Shown here in pieces: positions 30,609 through 42,900 of a stretch of DNA of 64,000 bases. A program made the translations under genes and the position numbers. The DNA lies in assembly GCA_004764695.1 (NCBI GenBank), contig SMSO01000025.1, positions 2,341,102-2,405,101 of the forward strand, written 5' to 3'. The stretch is from Schizochytrium sp. TIO01 (Eukaryota > Sar > Bigyra > Thraustochytrida > Thraustochytriidae). A model generated the notes under the pieces. The model was not told where the DNA came from and did no database searches. It was given only the letters and a program-made list of their open reading frames with translations. Numbering within the stretch: position 1 is the first letter of the stretch; every line of letters begins with the position of its first letter.

Positions 30609-31574
30609 ATGAGGCAGAAGACATATCTAGTATTCGGCCTTGCAGCACTGCTCGTGCTCTTATGCTGCCTTGCTTCGCTTGTGAACGCGACCGAAACGTG
30701 CCAAGATGGGCGGAAACTCGAAGATGGAAACTCCGAGGACGAGTACAACGAGGACTCGAATGACGGGTACGACGAGGACGAGGACGACTACGATGCGTAC
30801 GATGGCAGTGACGAGGCACGTCGTGAGCTTGGACCGTGCGAGCGAGACCCTCTCCGACCTCCATTCCTTGATGCAGGGGACCTGGGGTTGCTTTTCCAGG
30901 AGCTAATTGAGGAGTTCGAAGAGGACCCAGATATGCAGGTAACTGTGCACTCTAAGGACCCATGGATCATCAGTGTTGACAATTTCCTTTCTGAGGAGGA
31001 GGTCGAAGATCTCCTTGCTATTGCAGGAGACGACTTTGAACCCAGCCAAGAACTTTCAGCTCAAAAGCTTAAGGACGGAAAATACTCAAGCAACAGTATG
31101 GAGACCAAACACCGTACAAGTGAAACAAAGTTCTGTACTGATACTTGTGCAAAATCAAGTGCAGTTACTGCAGTCCAAGATCGGGTTTCCGATATCCTTG
31201 GAATTGAAGAAGATGCCATGGAGTTTATTCAGTTTGTGAGATACCTTCCGGGTCAATACTATAGGCAGCATCATGATTCCAGTGCAGCATATGCAACAAT
31301 GCCCATGGGCCATCGTGTGATCACCGTATTCATGTATTTAAATACCATTGAGAGAGGTGGCGAAACAAGTTTTCCCAGAGTGAACATAAAGGTCAAACCT
31401 GTTCGAGGTCGCGCAGTAATCTGGACGAATGTATTAGATAGCAATCCAGATGAACGTGACATGAGAACTATACATGAAGCATTGCCTAACGATAGCGAGG
31501 AAATTAAAATCGCTGCCAATTTTTGGTTGTATCAATATGATTACCGTTCGTACTGGCCAGCGTGCACAGGTTAA
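30609..31574 (+). CDS. P4H: Prolyl 4-hydroxylase alpha-like 2OG-Fe(II) dioxygenase
   Basis: A 321-residue enzyme that hydroxylates proline using 2-oxoglutarate, Fe(II) and O2, probably in the ER or secretory pathway. An N-terminal signal or anchor (residues 5-27, LVFGLAALLVLLCCLASLVNA) is followed by an unusually acidic spacer (about 38-70, Asp/Glu/Tyr-rich). The catalytic jelly roll starts near 115. The Fe ligands are H221 and D223 (in QHHDSS) and H289 (TIHEALP); K300, eleven residues later, fits the 2OG-binding lysine. The C-terminus ACTG carries no KDEL-type signal, so a type II membrane anchor is plausible. It is intronless and convergent with the TIL-repeat gene. The start precedes the signal peptide, which supports it. 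Confidence 0.95.
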   Translation: MRQKTYLVFGLAALLVLLCCLASLVNATETCQDGRKLEDGNSEDEYNEDSNDGYDEDEDDYDAYDGSDEARRELGPCERDPLRPPFLDAGDLGLLFQELIEEFEEDPDMQVTVHSKDPWIISVDNFLSEEEVEDLLAIAGDDFEPSQELSAQKLKDGKYSSNSMETKHRTSETKFCTDTCAKSSAVTAVQDRVSDILGIEEDAMEFIQFVRYLPGQYYRQHHDSSAAYATMPMGHRVITVFMYLNTIERGGETSFPRVNIKVKPVRGRAVIWTNVLDSNPDERDMRTIHEALPNDSEEIKIAANFWLYQYDYRSYWPACTG

Positions 31575-32514
31575 AGTCCGTTAAACAATTCAAGTCACAA
31601 TTAAAGTGTGTCTATAATCAAAATACACCCACGAATTGAAGTCACGTAAATAAAAACACTCTACTCACGCCATTTTTTTCCCTTCTCTTTGTCTAAAAAA
31701 ATAAATCCGGACATTTAAGAATCAAATCGACCTTTTCATCAATAAAAAATGGATGATCTTGTTTCCGTTGACACAAGTAAAAACAATTCCTCAATGGAAA
31801 CCAAATTTTACATTGAGGAATAGCTTTTAAGTTTGGTTACAAAGATTTCGCAAAGATTCCGTACAGGTCGTGAAGCAGGTTAGACAAAGAATCCTTGGTT
31901 AAGGCTACGGGTAGGACATTGCAAGGCTTTTGGAGGCCTTGTACAACTCAATCATGATTTTGTGTAATTCAACAAATCTTGGAGGATGATTTTATCTCAA
32001 GCTCAAACCAACGGAGTGAATACGTTTCAATATTGTACCATTCAAGAGTACAATTGATGAAGTTAATGAAATTGTAAATTGTTCTGTGTGGGCGTTGTTT
32101 GCAATCTCCCAAATAATAAACAACGAGCAGGAATTAAATTTTCGGTAATAAAATGAGCAGAAAGTAATAGAACAGGTAGTAGTATATCTCATGTAAAATC
32201 ATAAAAGTTTGCCTAATTTTGATAAATGACATAGTTGACAAAACAAAGAGGGGAGGATCGCAAAAAGAAAATGGTGGCTCCGAAGTGAAACTATGACGAA
32301 GCATGACAGGTTGAAAAAGAGATCAAAGTAAAGGAGAGGGCGTGTGGTAGGATAAGTTGAATGGGTCATGCAAACCAACCTCACTGCATTTTGTAACATG
32401 CAATACAATACAGAGATGGATCAAGTTATTTTCTTGTAACTGATTGCACTATCTGAAACTGCTGCTGGATGCATATTTGTGATGTGATATTAAAATGGTC
32501 ATATTCTCTCTTTT
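31575..32514. other. Convergent 3' gap
   Basis: About 940 AT-rich bases between two facing stop codons. Several AATAAA-like runs (for example near 31650 and 31740) could serve as polyadenylation signals. No gene supported. Confidence 0.45.
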
Positions 32515-33948
32515 TTACATGGATCCATCGAAGGATGAAGAATCATCATCGTCGTAAGCATCTGAACAGTTGGAAGCTTCAACACAATAAGAAACAGCAG
32601 TATCCCAGAGCAAATCACCAGGACATCTGCATCCTTCTGTCACAACCTGAGCACAAATCTCTCCACCTGTGCAAGTCTCTATGCAGGCGGTGTTCATTGT
32701 ACCATAAACCTGGTTTGCTTCGCAGGCGTTCTCACATTCAGTAGGATCAACGCATGCACCAGTAGTATTGCTCCACTTCATACCGTCAGGGCAAGTGCAA
32801 CCTTCACCAATGTATTCTGCGCAAACAACACTGTAGTCGCACTGTGGTGCACATGCTGAAGACATATTTCCCCAGATCATGTTTGAGCTACATTCAGTAG
32901 AGTTATCACTGTTGTCCGTCTTGCTTCCAGTGTCATCGTCGGTGGACTGGCCACTGACATCATCAGACTCACACTCATCAGCATCAACACAAGCATTAGA
33001 TGCATTGCTCCACTTCATTCCGTCCTCACATGTACACGCATAACCAGTAACCTGTGCGCACATAGTGTCAGGGTCAGACACGCAGGATGGAATACAACTG
33101 CTGTTAACAGCTGCGTAAACCATGTTTGAGTCGCACTCATTCTTCATAGAAGTACTGTTATCACTGGCTTCGGTTTCACAATCAGCAACCAGGACACACT
33201 CCTGCTGAACATCGCTCCACTTCATACCATCCTCACAAGTGCATCCAGTAGTGTTTCCTTGCATACACATTTCCTCGGTTGAGGGGATGCATCTTGGGAT
33301 GCATGAAGACGTCATGGCTCCATAGATCTGGTTTCCCTGGCAAGTCTCCTTGCTGTCTGTACCGCTACCGGTGTCTGCAGTACTAGCTGAGCACTTGGTA
33401 GCCTTTTTCACACATTTACTTGTGGTAGAGTCAAAGTATGGCTTGTGCCTGGGGCATGAACAGACATACTCAGTATCGGCATAAGAGTCCTCCATACATG
33501 TCTCGCCGTCGCCACCACATTCAAGCGTGCAAAGGTTCCTGCTGCTTGGGCGAGCCTTCATGTCACCGACGCAGCAAGCGCCAATACACCAACCCTTGTC
33601 AGAGAGCACTTGTCCATCGGGGCATCCACAGATTCCATATTCTGACCCGTCCAACGTGTACTCTGCTCCGTCAGAGTCACAAGCAGTTTGAGAGGTCACA
33701 TTAGCAAGCCAAACATTGTCGTTAATGCATGTGCATGACTTTTTCTTGCACTTGGAGTTGCCTGTGCATTGCTTGTTCTTGCGGCAAGTCTCACCATCAC
33801 CAGGGTAACAAGAATCATTGGAGCAGGTGACCTTAAGATCGCGAATGCCGTCGACCTCGTCGTCCAAGAAGGTCATATCAGCAGCACTGACGGCCACCAA
33901 GACGGCGAGCACCGCTGCGAGTGATGAAATAAATGTTCCGGTCCTCAT
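32515..33948 (-). CDS. Secreted cysteine-rich protein with TIL-like repeats
   Basis: A 477-residue protein with a clear signal peptide (1-22, ending VSA). Residues 41-185 are cysteine-rich. Four similar modules follow at about 203-257, 272-326, 353-405 and 409-461. Each begins C-x-x-N-[MQ]-[IV]-[WY] and ends in C-[TR]-C-[PE] followed by a tryptophan segment and a final Cys, as in trypsin-inhibitor-like (TIL) cysteine-rich domains. Many NxS/T sites (NSS, NTT, NAS) predict glycosylation. Linkers are Asp/Ser/Thr-rich, and the tail is AYDDDDSSSFDGSM. TIL domains occur in protease inhibitors and in extracellular matrix or adhesion proteins; I cannot choose between these roles. It is intronless. 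Confidence 0.85.
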   Translation of the reverse strand: MRTGTFISSLAAVLAVLVAVSAADMTFLDDEVDGIRDLKVTCSNDSCYPGDGETCRKNKQCTGNSKCKKKSCTCINDNVWLANVTSQTACDSDGAEYTLDGSEYGICGCPDGQVLSDKGWCIGACCVGDMKARPSSRNLCTLECGGDGETCMEDSYADTEYVCSCPRHKPYFDSTTSKCVKKATKCSASTADTGSGTDSKETCQGNQIYGAMTSSCIPRCIPSTEEMCMQGNTTGCTCEDGMKWSDVQQECVLVADCETEASDNSTSMKNECDSNMVYAAVNSSCIPSCVSDPDTMCAQVTGYACTCEDGMKWSNASNACVDADECESDDVSGQSTDDDTGSKTDNSDNSTECSSNMIWGNMSSACAPQCDYSVVCAEYIGEGCTCPDGMKWSNTTGACVDPTECENACEANQVYGTMNTACIETCTGGEICAQVVTEGCRCPGDLLWDTAVSYCVEASNCSDAYDDDDSSSFDGSM

Positions 33949-36900
33949 GATTGTGTTTCTCTACTGGGCACAACGAAGAAGGCTCAGAGCAGGAACTGTT
34001 GTTTGCGTTTTCTTGTCGATGCTTGTACGCAAGAAAATCACGGCACGTCGCGAGTTCAATGTGCTGTCTTTAAGGAATGATTTCCAATCAAGAAGGGGAA
34101 TAAACCGCGAGACCAAAGTAAAAACTGCGAGAGCGCTGTGGTTGTCCCTTGTCAATCGTAAGGGTATATCCGCGTCCAGACACCGGCGCCTTCGCTCGGC
34201 CCTGTTATTGGCTCGCTGCCGAAGAAGGACACGCCACCAGTGGGCCTGTCAGATAGTTAGAGGTTTGTTTGCTTGCTTGCCCGACGAGCGAGCGAGCGAG
34301 TTTAAGGTTTTGGAAACTAGTGAGAGACTAGTGAGCGATGCAAGCAATGTATGAATGAATCAACTCCTTTCTTTCTTGATTTCTTTTTTCTTTTTCTTTT
34401 TCTTTTATTTTCTTGGGCTCGTGCCGGCGCGGACTTCGTCCCGTTCTTGCCTGGCTGACTCCTAGGATTGCAGGGAGGAGGTTCAGGCGCGGCAGAGATC
34501 ACACAGACTATGGGGTTTGGCTGCTGCTTGCTGCTACCTGCTCAGGCTTCGGCTTGGCTTGGCTTGGCTTGGCTTGGCTGGCTGCAGGAGCGAAGGGAGT
34601 TTACTTTCCGGAGAGAGAGAGTCTGACTGATACTCTATTCTGTTGCGCACAAAAAGGAGAGGAAGAGGGAAATAGAGTATGAAAATAAAAGAAATTCCGG
34701 AATGAACAAGAACCTTAAAGTCAATATTTCCTTTTAATTAAAAGCTTTTCTTACTCGTATATTGATAATTAAAATAGAATAAAGTAAAATCAAAGCAAAG
34801 AGAAAGAGAAAGAGCGAACGTAGGGAAATCAATCACAAAGTTTGCAGAGTTTGCGTTCGACGAGTGCAAAGAAGAGACAAACACGAGACCTTTCTCAGAT
34901 TTGAACAAGAATCAGGTAGGAAGAACAGAATGTTCATCGTTTTCCGGATACATTCTGTCTCTTTGATATTTAAATGACAATAGGGTAGTTTACATAATTA
35001 TATTTAGAAACTACATTTTCTTTTTTATATCTTAAAAACTATGATTTGATTCTTTCTGGTAAAGTTATTGTTATAATTGGCTGGGAAGTAAAGTGCGCTC
35101 AGTGTGAGTCGCACTTGAAATAGACAAGAACTTGGAACGAGTTGATGAGAGAGCGACGACTTTTTTGAGAACGTGGGCTCGTTGTAAGAAATGAGACGAG
35201 AGCACTAACTCCCTGCAACATGATAATGAAAACAACAGGAGTCACAACAGTAACAAACAGGCACTGCCTATCATCTATACAATGTGAACTTTTTTACGCT
35301 TACTCGCATTTTTCTTACTTGTTGACTTTGTCTGACTTGCTCTAGTTTCAAGAGTCAATCAGAAAAAGAGGCTCAGACCTTCGATCATGTCTATCTCTCA
35401 TCAAGCATTGGTGTATGTATGTTCTAGTAAGAATACAGGTGAGATCTTTGCTGCATTCATCTTACAGCAGAAAGCTTGAGAATGGTGCACTAGGGTACAT
35501 ATTATCCATGTGTGTAGCTAAACCATTCATCTTGCACAAAAAAGATGTTGCAAAAGAGACCAAAGAATTATTCATCTGAATAAATAAACCAAAAAACTCC
35601 CAAAGAGAATATTTTAATTTAAAAATAAATCAATTGATCATAAGAAATATATATATCTTTCTATGGCAATATGCATATACAGTAAAAGTCGCTGATATTA
35701 CAATTTACGATGAGAACCTGAAGAATAGGCGAAAAGAGAAATGGTGGGCCGCTCTAGCGGCAGAAAGCAGAATGCACATACACCCAAAAGGAGTGCTGCT
35801 GGTCACGCCGGAACCAACTTACTTAGGTTTCTCATCCCCTCTTTCTTGCGAGGACTCGCACTACCTAGGACAAACTAATTGAGGATCACAACTTGAAATA
35901 GCAAGAGGATAAATGGATAACTATAAAGATTTTGTTGGCCTGAGCAGAAAAACCGGTTTAACCACAGACAATTTCTAAAAGACAATACACGATGATAGAC
36001 ACGGGCACCTAGAAAGGAAGGAGGAAGGAAAGCAAGGAAGATGATGATGAGGAAAACAACTCCAGGCAGCCTCCAAAGACCAAGATCCTACATTCCTTCA
36101 TAACGCAATGTATCGCTGTTTTTTCTTTTTCTTTCCTTTTCTATTAAGCTGACCTATAAGAGTATAAAAGAAAGCGCGCGCAAAGTTGACTGGCACGTTT
36201 TTTTTTATAATATTAAAGTAAAATATTCTTGTTATATAATTAAGTGCTTTTTAAATTAAATAAAACAAGATCGAGTTTGTAGTACTATTCTGCTTCACAA
36301 CTACAGGAAAGGCAAAGATGAGATGTAGAAAAGTATAGAAAAGAAAAGTGTTAACCACACTCGCGTCTCCGCTCGCGTTGTATGCGTGATATCTTATGTG
36401 CGAGCCAGCCATCCGGCTATTACTACTCCAGCTAGGAAAAAGAAGCGAACTCAACAGTACCTCTGCGTATCAATTCTATGTCCACTTCCTTTTGCTCCAT
36501 TTCTTCCCTTTTTAGATTTTGATAATATTTTAATAGCTTTATGATATATCTATATATGATAGGGCTTTGTATATTTTTAATTTCCTTTTTAAATAGCAGC
36601 GGTAGCAGGAAAGACTAGCAAAACGGAAATATATATTATGTGATATGTATTCTCTCGTTGGCCCTCGACCTGATTGAAATACTGGATTCCCGCTCTGCTT
36701 CACAGCGGCACAGAGAGATATCCTCGAGAGCAGCGATATTATGTGTCAGAATCTCATGACATGCGGAGGTTTCTGAGGGAATTCTGGTCTCAAGTTGTAC
36801 TTTACGAGGTTGAAAGCTACCTCAGCGAGGTAAGTTTTAGAATCATCTTCTCCATACGCAGCATTGTGCTGGATCCTTATTGTTGTTCTTTGCAAATGAA

Positions 36901-37340
36901 AAATGGCGCCACGTCAAGTATTGTATTCCAGCTTAATGAATGGGATCTTGAATGTTTTTAGTCCTGCGGCCCCCTGCCTGATACACAGAAGAAGGCAGAG
37001 CTTTGTTTAATTTCAATCCTTCATCGTACATCGTTGTCAGTTGTGGCTGTGCCTTTCTGGTTCTTCAGGTGCTTCTCAAAAATGGCAATCTGCGCTTCAA
37101 GAGAATGCACGCATACTCTCAATTCTAACGTATATACTAACTAAACACTAGGCATTTATGAATAAATGCAGCTCCATAGCCGTATAGCGCTTCATAAGTA
37201 ACCATTATGTTCGAAATTGACTCTTTCGTTCGCTTCTTTCAATCTAGTGCTGCAGAGTTCTTGATTTTTAAGAATTGATCCTATTTTTAATATTGGTTTT
37301 ACTATTTTCTATGATTGAATAACTCTAACAAAACAAAACA
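33949..37340. other. Gene-free stretch upstream of the TIL gene
   Basis: 5' flank of the TIL gene followed by AT-rich unique DNA. It includes a T/C tract (34372-34415), a GGCTT array and several A/T runs. A 178-codon plus frame (33818-34354) overlaps the TIL start region antisense and is a shadow. Confidence 0.45.
34551..34584. repeat. (GGCTT)n pentanucleotide array
   Basis: About six units of GGCTT, one of the few pentanucleotide arrays in the window. Confidence 0.9.
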
Positions 37341-37380
37341 ATTGATTGATTGATTGATTGATTGACTGATTGATTGATTG
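37341..37380. repeat. (GATT)n microsatellite, second array
   Basis: About ten units with one C interruption; same unit as 21114-21180. Confidence 0.9.
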
Positions 37381-39484
37381 ACCACACTAGATAGCATTGA
37401 CCTATGATATACTGTAACAGTGTGTGCAACGACTACTTCCCGCACATTCATCAAAATCTCCTAATTTTTAAGGTTGTGTTAGACTAAATAGATCTATTCT
37501 CTTCAAGAAAGCTTCATTTCTCGAACTTACGCCCAGACGAATCTGAAGTCTGACATCCAAGGCGTCGCGTCTGCGCATACCATCTGCTCGAGCGAAGGCT
37601 GTCGTATTGAGAGTTGTCTTGAAGCGCCACACATGTGAAGAATTACAACCTTCGAAAGAGTTTTGGGCATAGCAATAATAATTAAGTAGATAGTAGGTAA
37701 GTGCCATCCCTTATTCCAAAGTAAGTTAGTAAGTTAGTAAGTTAGTTGCCAAGAAAGAAGGTTCAAAGCGCAACTCCTGCCTCGGCTCCCTTACTTAAGC
37801 CTGGAAGTCCGCGACATTATTAGTGCCGCACGTATTCAACTCCTTGCAGCGGCCGGGCTGACAGCCCAGGGCACTAGAGCACGCAAGCGGTGAGGGCTCA
37901 TGAAGACAGAGGAGCCTCAGCTTAATGTGGTTTCTTTCTTTGATTCCTTCTCTCTCGGCGCGGAGACAGACGCATGAGCTGAAGACAGCACGAATTTTAA
38001 AAGGCCTTTTAAGTTTAAGCATATTTTCACGAAAACCAATTAACTAACTTTAAAATAAAAGTGGACTTCTACCTGTGCACCACCTAATGCCATCGAAAGA
38101 AGTCGAGTCCGCTCAGAAGCTTGAGGAGGAAGTGGGTTGGAGAGCGACCCTAGAATCAGGGAAATGTAAATGTGATAGCTATTTCTTTATTTGCTTGAAG
38201 CAGCTAGTTTTCTCTGTTTCTGCAAATGCTGAAAAGTCCTTTTTATGTTATATCATTTCTTTTTCCTCTAATTGATAAGAAGAATATTGTATTTTCCTCT
38301 TCCATGTTCTTATAGCTGTACTACCTTGATCTGCAAAGTTCTTTCTTTCCACTCAAATTCTTCCCTTTTTATAAAGTTTTACAAGTGCCGCACGTGCTCT
38401 GTGTGATTTCTTGAATGAATTGAAGATATTGAACTATTTAGTACTGCTATTTAGATGTGTCGGAGATTAGAAGTTCTATTCCTTCTTTCCGAAGGTACGG
38501 AATGGAGTCACCGAGAGAGCGAATTCTCGTTTTGGCAGAAAACATCTCACTTTGCATGCGCCGCCAGTCGATCTGGCAAAGCTAAAAACTGCATAGGCTG
38601 TGCCTTGCTTTTGATTGATTTCCCTACCTATCCGAGCTTGGAACGTGGAGTTGTGCTCCTGTGAAAGATGACTTCTCTGTGCTGAGTGGTTGCGGCTGTG
38701 AATGACGTTTTTGTTTTTCAAGCAGTTTACTAGTTTATTTTTGCTTTTCATTTCTTCTCTTTTTTTTTTTTTTCTTTTTTTTAAATAGTCTTATCAAAAA
38801 TTAGAATGGCAATGGCAATAGTAAATGAAAAACAGAGGAACAGCGGAGGTGCGGCCCTTTTCCTCGAGTTTCAATTTGGTAGACACCATGACACACTGCA
38901 AAATTGCTCGAGATCCCATGCCCTACATTGGTATCCTGAAAGTCGGCAACCTTTAGGCCTTTCAGGACGTCCGCATGATTCGATTTCGCGAATCTTTACT
39001 TCTCTGTTTGCTTAGATAGCTGCGCCACATCACATCATTCTGATGTTGCTTTTAGAGATATTTTGATTGTTGTTTTCAGTGTTCAGCCTTTCCCTTTTTC
39101 TTTTTTCTTCTTTCCCCCCCCCAAAAAAAGCAGAGGAGAGCATTTCTAAAATCAAATAAATACTCTTCTTCAAACCTCATCAAAGAAATAAATGTTTAGT
39201 TGACTCTGTGACTGACTTCCCCTCATCTCTTACTTCTTTCTTATATTCTATACACGAGGAGAGGAGGAAAGGGCCAATCCAAACAGCCTCTGGTCACTCT
39301 TGGAGCGAGAAAGCTTTGTTTCGCTCCCACTGTCCCACCACGGCTTCAAAGGCGCAGTCCGAATCGAAATTTCCTGCCAGCTGAGCATTTATTTATAGAT
39401 AGATTACCGCTCTCCAGACTAGGCATGTGACCTACCTCCCACGAGCAACAGGCCCCCTCAAAAATGCGTGCATGGGCCATGAAA

Positions 39485-39521
39485 TCATTGAATTCACTGA
39501 TTGATTGATTGAATTCAATGA
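39485..39521. repeat. 12-bp inverted repeat around GATT units
   Basis: TCATTGAATTCA (39485-39496) and its exact reverse complement (39510-39521) flank 13 bases of GATT-type repeat. More ATTG/CAAT units follow to about 39580. Confidence 0.85.
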
Positions 39522-39895
39522 ATTGAATTAATCAATCGTGAACTCAACCATTCAATCAATCGATCAACAATCAATGAATGGATGGGTTCTTCGTTTTCGA
39601 GTTCGAAGTCGAAGAAACCTACGAGCAAAGAACTCCTGCAGCACATTCGATTCCCCGCAAGCAGCAGCGGCAGCAAAATCTCGCACACTCTTGAACTCGA
39701 CGTAGTCAGTCAGTCATTAATCAATCGCTTTGCCACTCACTTCGTGCTTTGATGTCGTGTTGAACCAAGATTAATTAAGCCAAAGGCGGTCATCGTCGAG
39801 GCGACGAACCCGTGGCCGCTCAAGCTAAATCATCCCCTCGGGCGATGAACTTGAGCGGTTTCGCGCTGCTCTTTGGGGCACATCGTGGACAAACT

Positions 39896-39929
39896 TGCCT
39901 GCCTGCCTGCCTGCTTGCTTGCTTGCTTG
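39896..39929. repeat. (TGCC)n/(TGCT)n microsatellite
   Basis: About eight units, same family as 13401-13463. Confidence 0.9.
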
Positions 39930-42900
39930 GACAGAGTGCCTGTTCTGCTTGCGTTCGCAAGGACGCCGGCCGCAGCTCGTTCTTCGCAAGTCGCAGCTTG
40001 TTCTTCGCAGGTCTGCAGGTAGGTTGGTTGCCTATCGGGTTCTTCCTTCGTGTCGTGATGTGCGGATGGTGGCTAAAAAAAGGATCGTAAAGAATCGACA
40101 AAGGCGCGAGAAACTTGCTAATCTGAAGGCGTGTATGTTATATGTGGATATGTGTATGTGTATATGCATTGGGGAACTCAGAGCTGCGTCTCCATGCTTC
40201 GCTTTTATAGGCTGTAGACGAAGCTGGCAGGGGACAGCGAATGGCGATGTTTGCTGCGAATGAAGGTTTGTTCATTTATCTGCAGAAAGGCCTTTTTCGT
40301 ATGCTCGATTTTTATCTGCTGTTAGTGTTTTTTTTTGTTTTTTTTTTAATAGCTTAGGCAAATGATAGTTTGGATTGTAAAAGCAGTTTACAGAAAGTGT
40401 TTATCGAAGAAAAAGAAAATCAGCCTTCTGTCATTATGCTGATGGGAAATGCAGGTCAGCAAGTCGATGAGCCAATGTGACTAAATGCAGCGAACTCCGA
40501 ATTTCCGATGGAAGGAGGAAGATAATCACATTGCTACCATTCCTAGCGTAGCAGGTAAATATATGCTTAAAAACTCCCTTTCAGTCTCAGCCGAGGAATG
40601 GAAAAGTAAATATTTTAATTGATTGATGTATTCTCAAAACTTTTTTCTTTTTTCTTTTTCTTTTCTTTCTGAAATGAAAAGGAAAGCAAGGCACTCAAAA
40701 TGTGCGATGAATTTTCAACAGCCGAAACACGTTGGAACTGCAAAACTCCAATTTGGAAACAATTGCAAAAGGGCGATGGACCTGCTTGTTTATTTGATTT
40801 TCTGATACTAAAACCTGCCAATTTCTTTGCCAACTCAGCCAGTTCGCAGGTGAGAACCTAAATCTCTGTAGGTACCATCCTCGATCTCACACTGCCTCCG
40901 ATTTTCACGCTCTCAAAGCCAGTGAAGCAACCTCACAAAAGCTCTTGCAGAGTTTCAAAGATGGCGCGAGCCCACTTTTCCCATAGTCCTGCAAAACCTG
41001 TTGGTTAAAATCTCAATCAACGCAGAACAATCACTGACGCGATGACGATTCATGCAGTAATGTAAACTTTCATAGACACCCCCACTTGCACACATCACTG
41101 GCTTCGATCCCGGTTCGACCCGAACCTCAAGGACTCGGAACCCATTCAATCGGGCCACCCGCCTCTTCACCTTACCTACCCTTGCAGCCTGCATGAAGGA
41201 GCCTGAGTTGCCTCGATGGTATGTATGCTTTCGATTTTGTGCTGATTTTAGACAAGAACGTGAACAAATGCCATTTTCATGATGCTGTTGCTTAGCAATA
41301 TTTGAGAACTTGCGATGCTGTTGAAATATACAGCAAACAGTGGTCAGGATGTTTGCGAGTAATAGGCATCTATCTACATATCTATTCACCTTCAAGGGTG
41401 CCTTATTTCCAGCGCCTCGATTATTCATGTGAAAAATAAATGGACCACGCACGTTTAGACACAAATATCTGCTCACGCTTCGGTGGGCTGATCTGATCCT
41501 ATGCGACAGCTATCTTACTCCTAGAAGTCTTTCGGAGCGAGCGGGATTGTAGTATCTTCAAGCTGCAGTTCTCGTCGATGTGATGGGATCTTGATGCAGA
41601 AGCGAACTCCTCCGACAGAAAATACGCACTCATCATGCAGGCGATCTTCAGAAGCGGCCCTTTTCAGCAGCAGCTTTCCGTGCGTCGCCGATCGTCTTGA
41701 CTTGGTTGCACGTCCGAAGACTCGGTTGTGGCCAGGAATGGAGGCATCATCCTTCATAGAGGCAAAAATATTTTTTTTTTAAGTTTTTTTTACTGAGATA
41801 TGTTACGGTGAAGAATAACATAAATCAAAACAGTAATTCTAGGGCGCTTACTCTTGGCCGTGTTGGTTTCTCTTGACGTGCTCTTTTGTTGGGGTTTGGG
41901 GAGACGCAGCTTTTATGCCGATAATGTGCGTCGTCAACGCACGTCTTCAAAGAGCATCTTCTCCGATTCCGCTGCGTTTGATTTAACAAGAAATCATGCA
42001 CTCTTGATTGTGCGTTATGTAGGAAAAGTTGCCAATTTAAAAACCATCTTTCCCGCCATACTATTGGAGAATGAAATGTATTTTGAAGTGTGCTTTATCA
42101 TGAAAACATCATCGAATGTGGAGATCTGACCTCTACATATTTTAGGAGTGCTGCTCGGAGGTTCGGTGACTGCCTGAAGAACTGACGTACGTGAATTGAA
42201 TTAGATAAGTAGAGAAATGACCTTTTCTTCTAAATTTCTGTTTTCTTTTTCTTTTCTATGCCTATTGCTTACCTGGAAACTGCCTTTTTCCTTTTCTTTT
42301 CTTTTATTTTTACAGGAAAATTAGCACGCCAGGCACCCTCGCGGGGCAACGGTATAGGCTCTGAGAAACAACAGACTTCGTGCCCGATACCTCATCATTT
42401 ACACTAGGTAGTACTCGAAAACATGACTGCCATCGAGGATTGTAGGTCGTACTCTCTTCCGGAATTTGCACTTCAATTTGTGCCCCAAGTATAATGCTCG
42501 ACAAGTGAAGTGGAGAACTGCTAAGTTTGTAAATGAAATCATATCAAGAATTCGAATGCAACTGAAGGAGTACCGGCTAATTCACTCACTCAATACGAAT
42601 TAGTGGGCACATTTTCTTTACTGCTTTACACAACAAGTTCAATCAAACCTGCGACATTAGATAGTATATTTTTCTGTCAACATTACTTCTTGGAGTATTT
42701 ACACCTCGAATCTTGACATTATTAATTCGTCGTTTTTATTCTCAGGCATAATCGGTTTTTCATGATGCTTGACGTCAATTCAAGACTGCTCAACAGGAAT
42801 CGCTAATTAAAGGTGCAGTATTAAATTTATCCCAGTTGCTGTTTTTATTTAATATTCTTGCAAGGAAATAAGCTTCTCCATAATTTGTGATCGAGGAACT

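Noticed and set aside
33818-34354. 178-codon plus frame over the TIL gene start
   Set aside because: Antisense of the signal-peptide region and 5' flank; Arg-rich by composition only.
41085-41175. Possible tRNA around GGTTCGACC
   Set aside because: No T-stem complementarity on either side, no anticodon arm and no acceptor stem at the right spacing.
40955-41476. 173-codon minus-strand frame
   Set aside because: No domain, ordinary background composition, surrounded by gene-free DNA; long frames of this size arise by chance in 64 kb.
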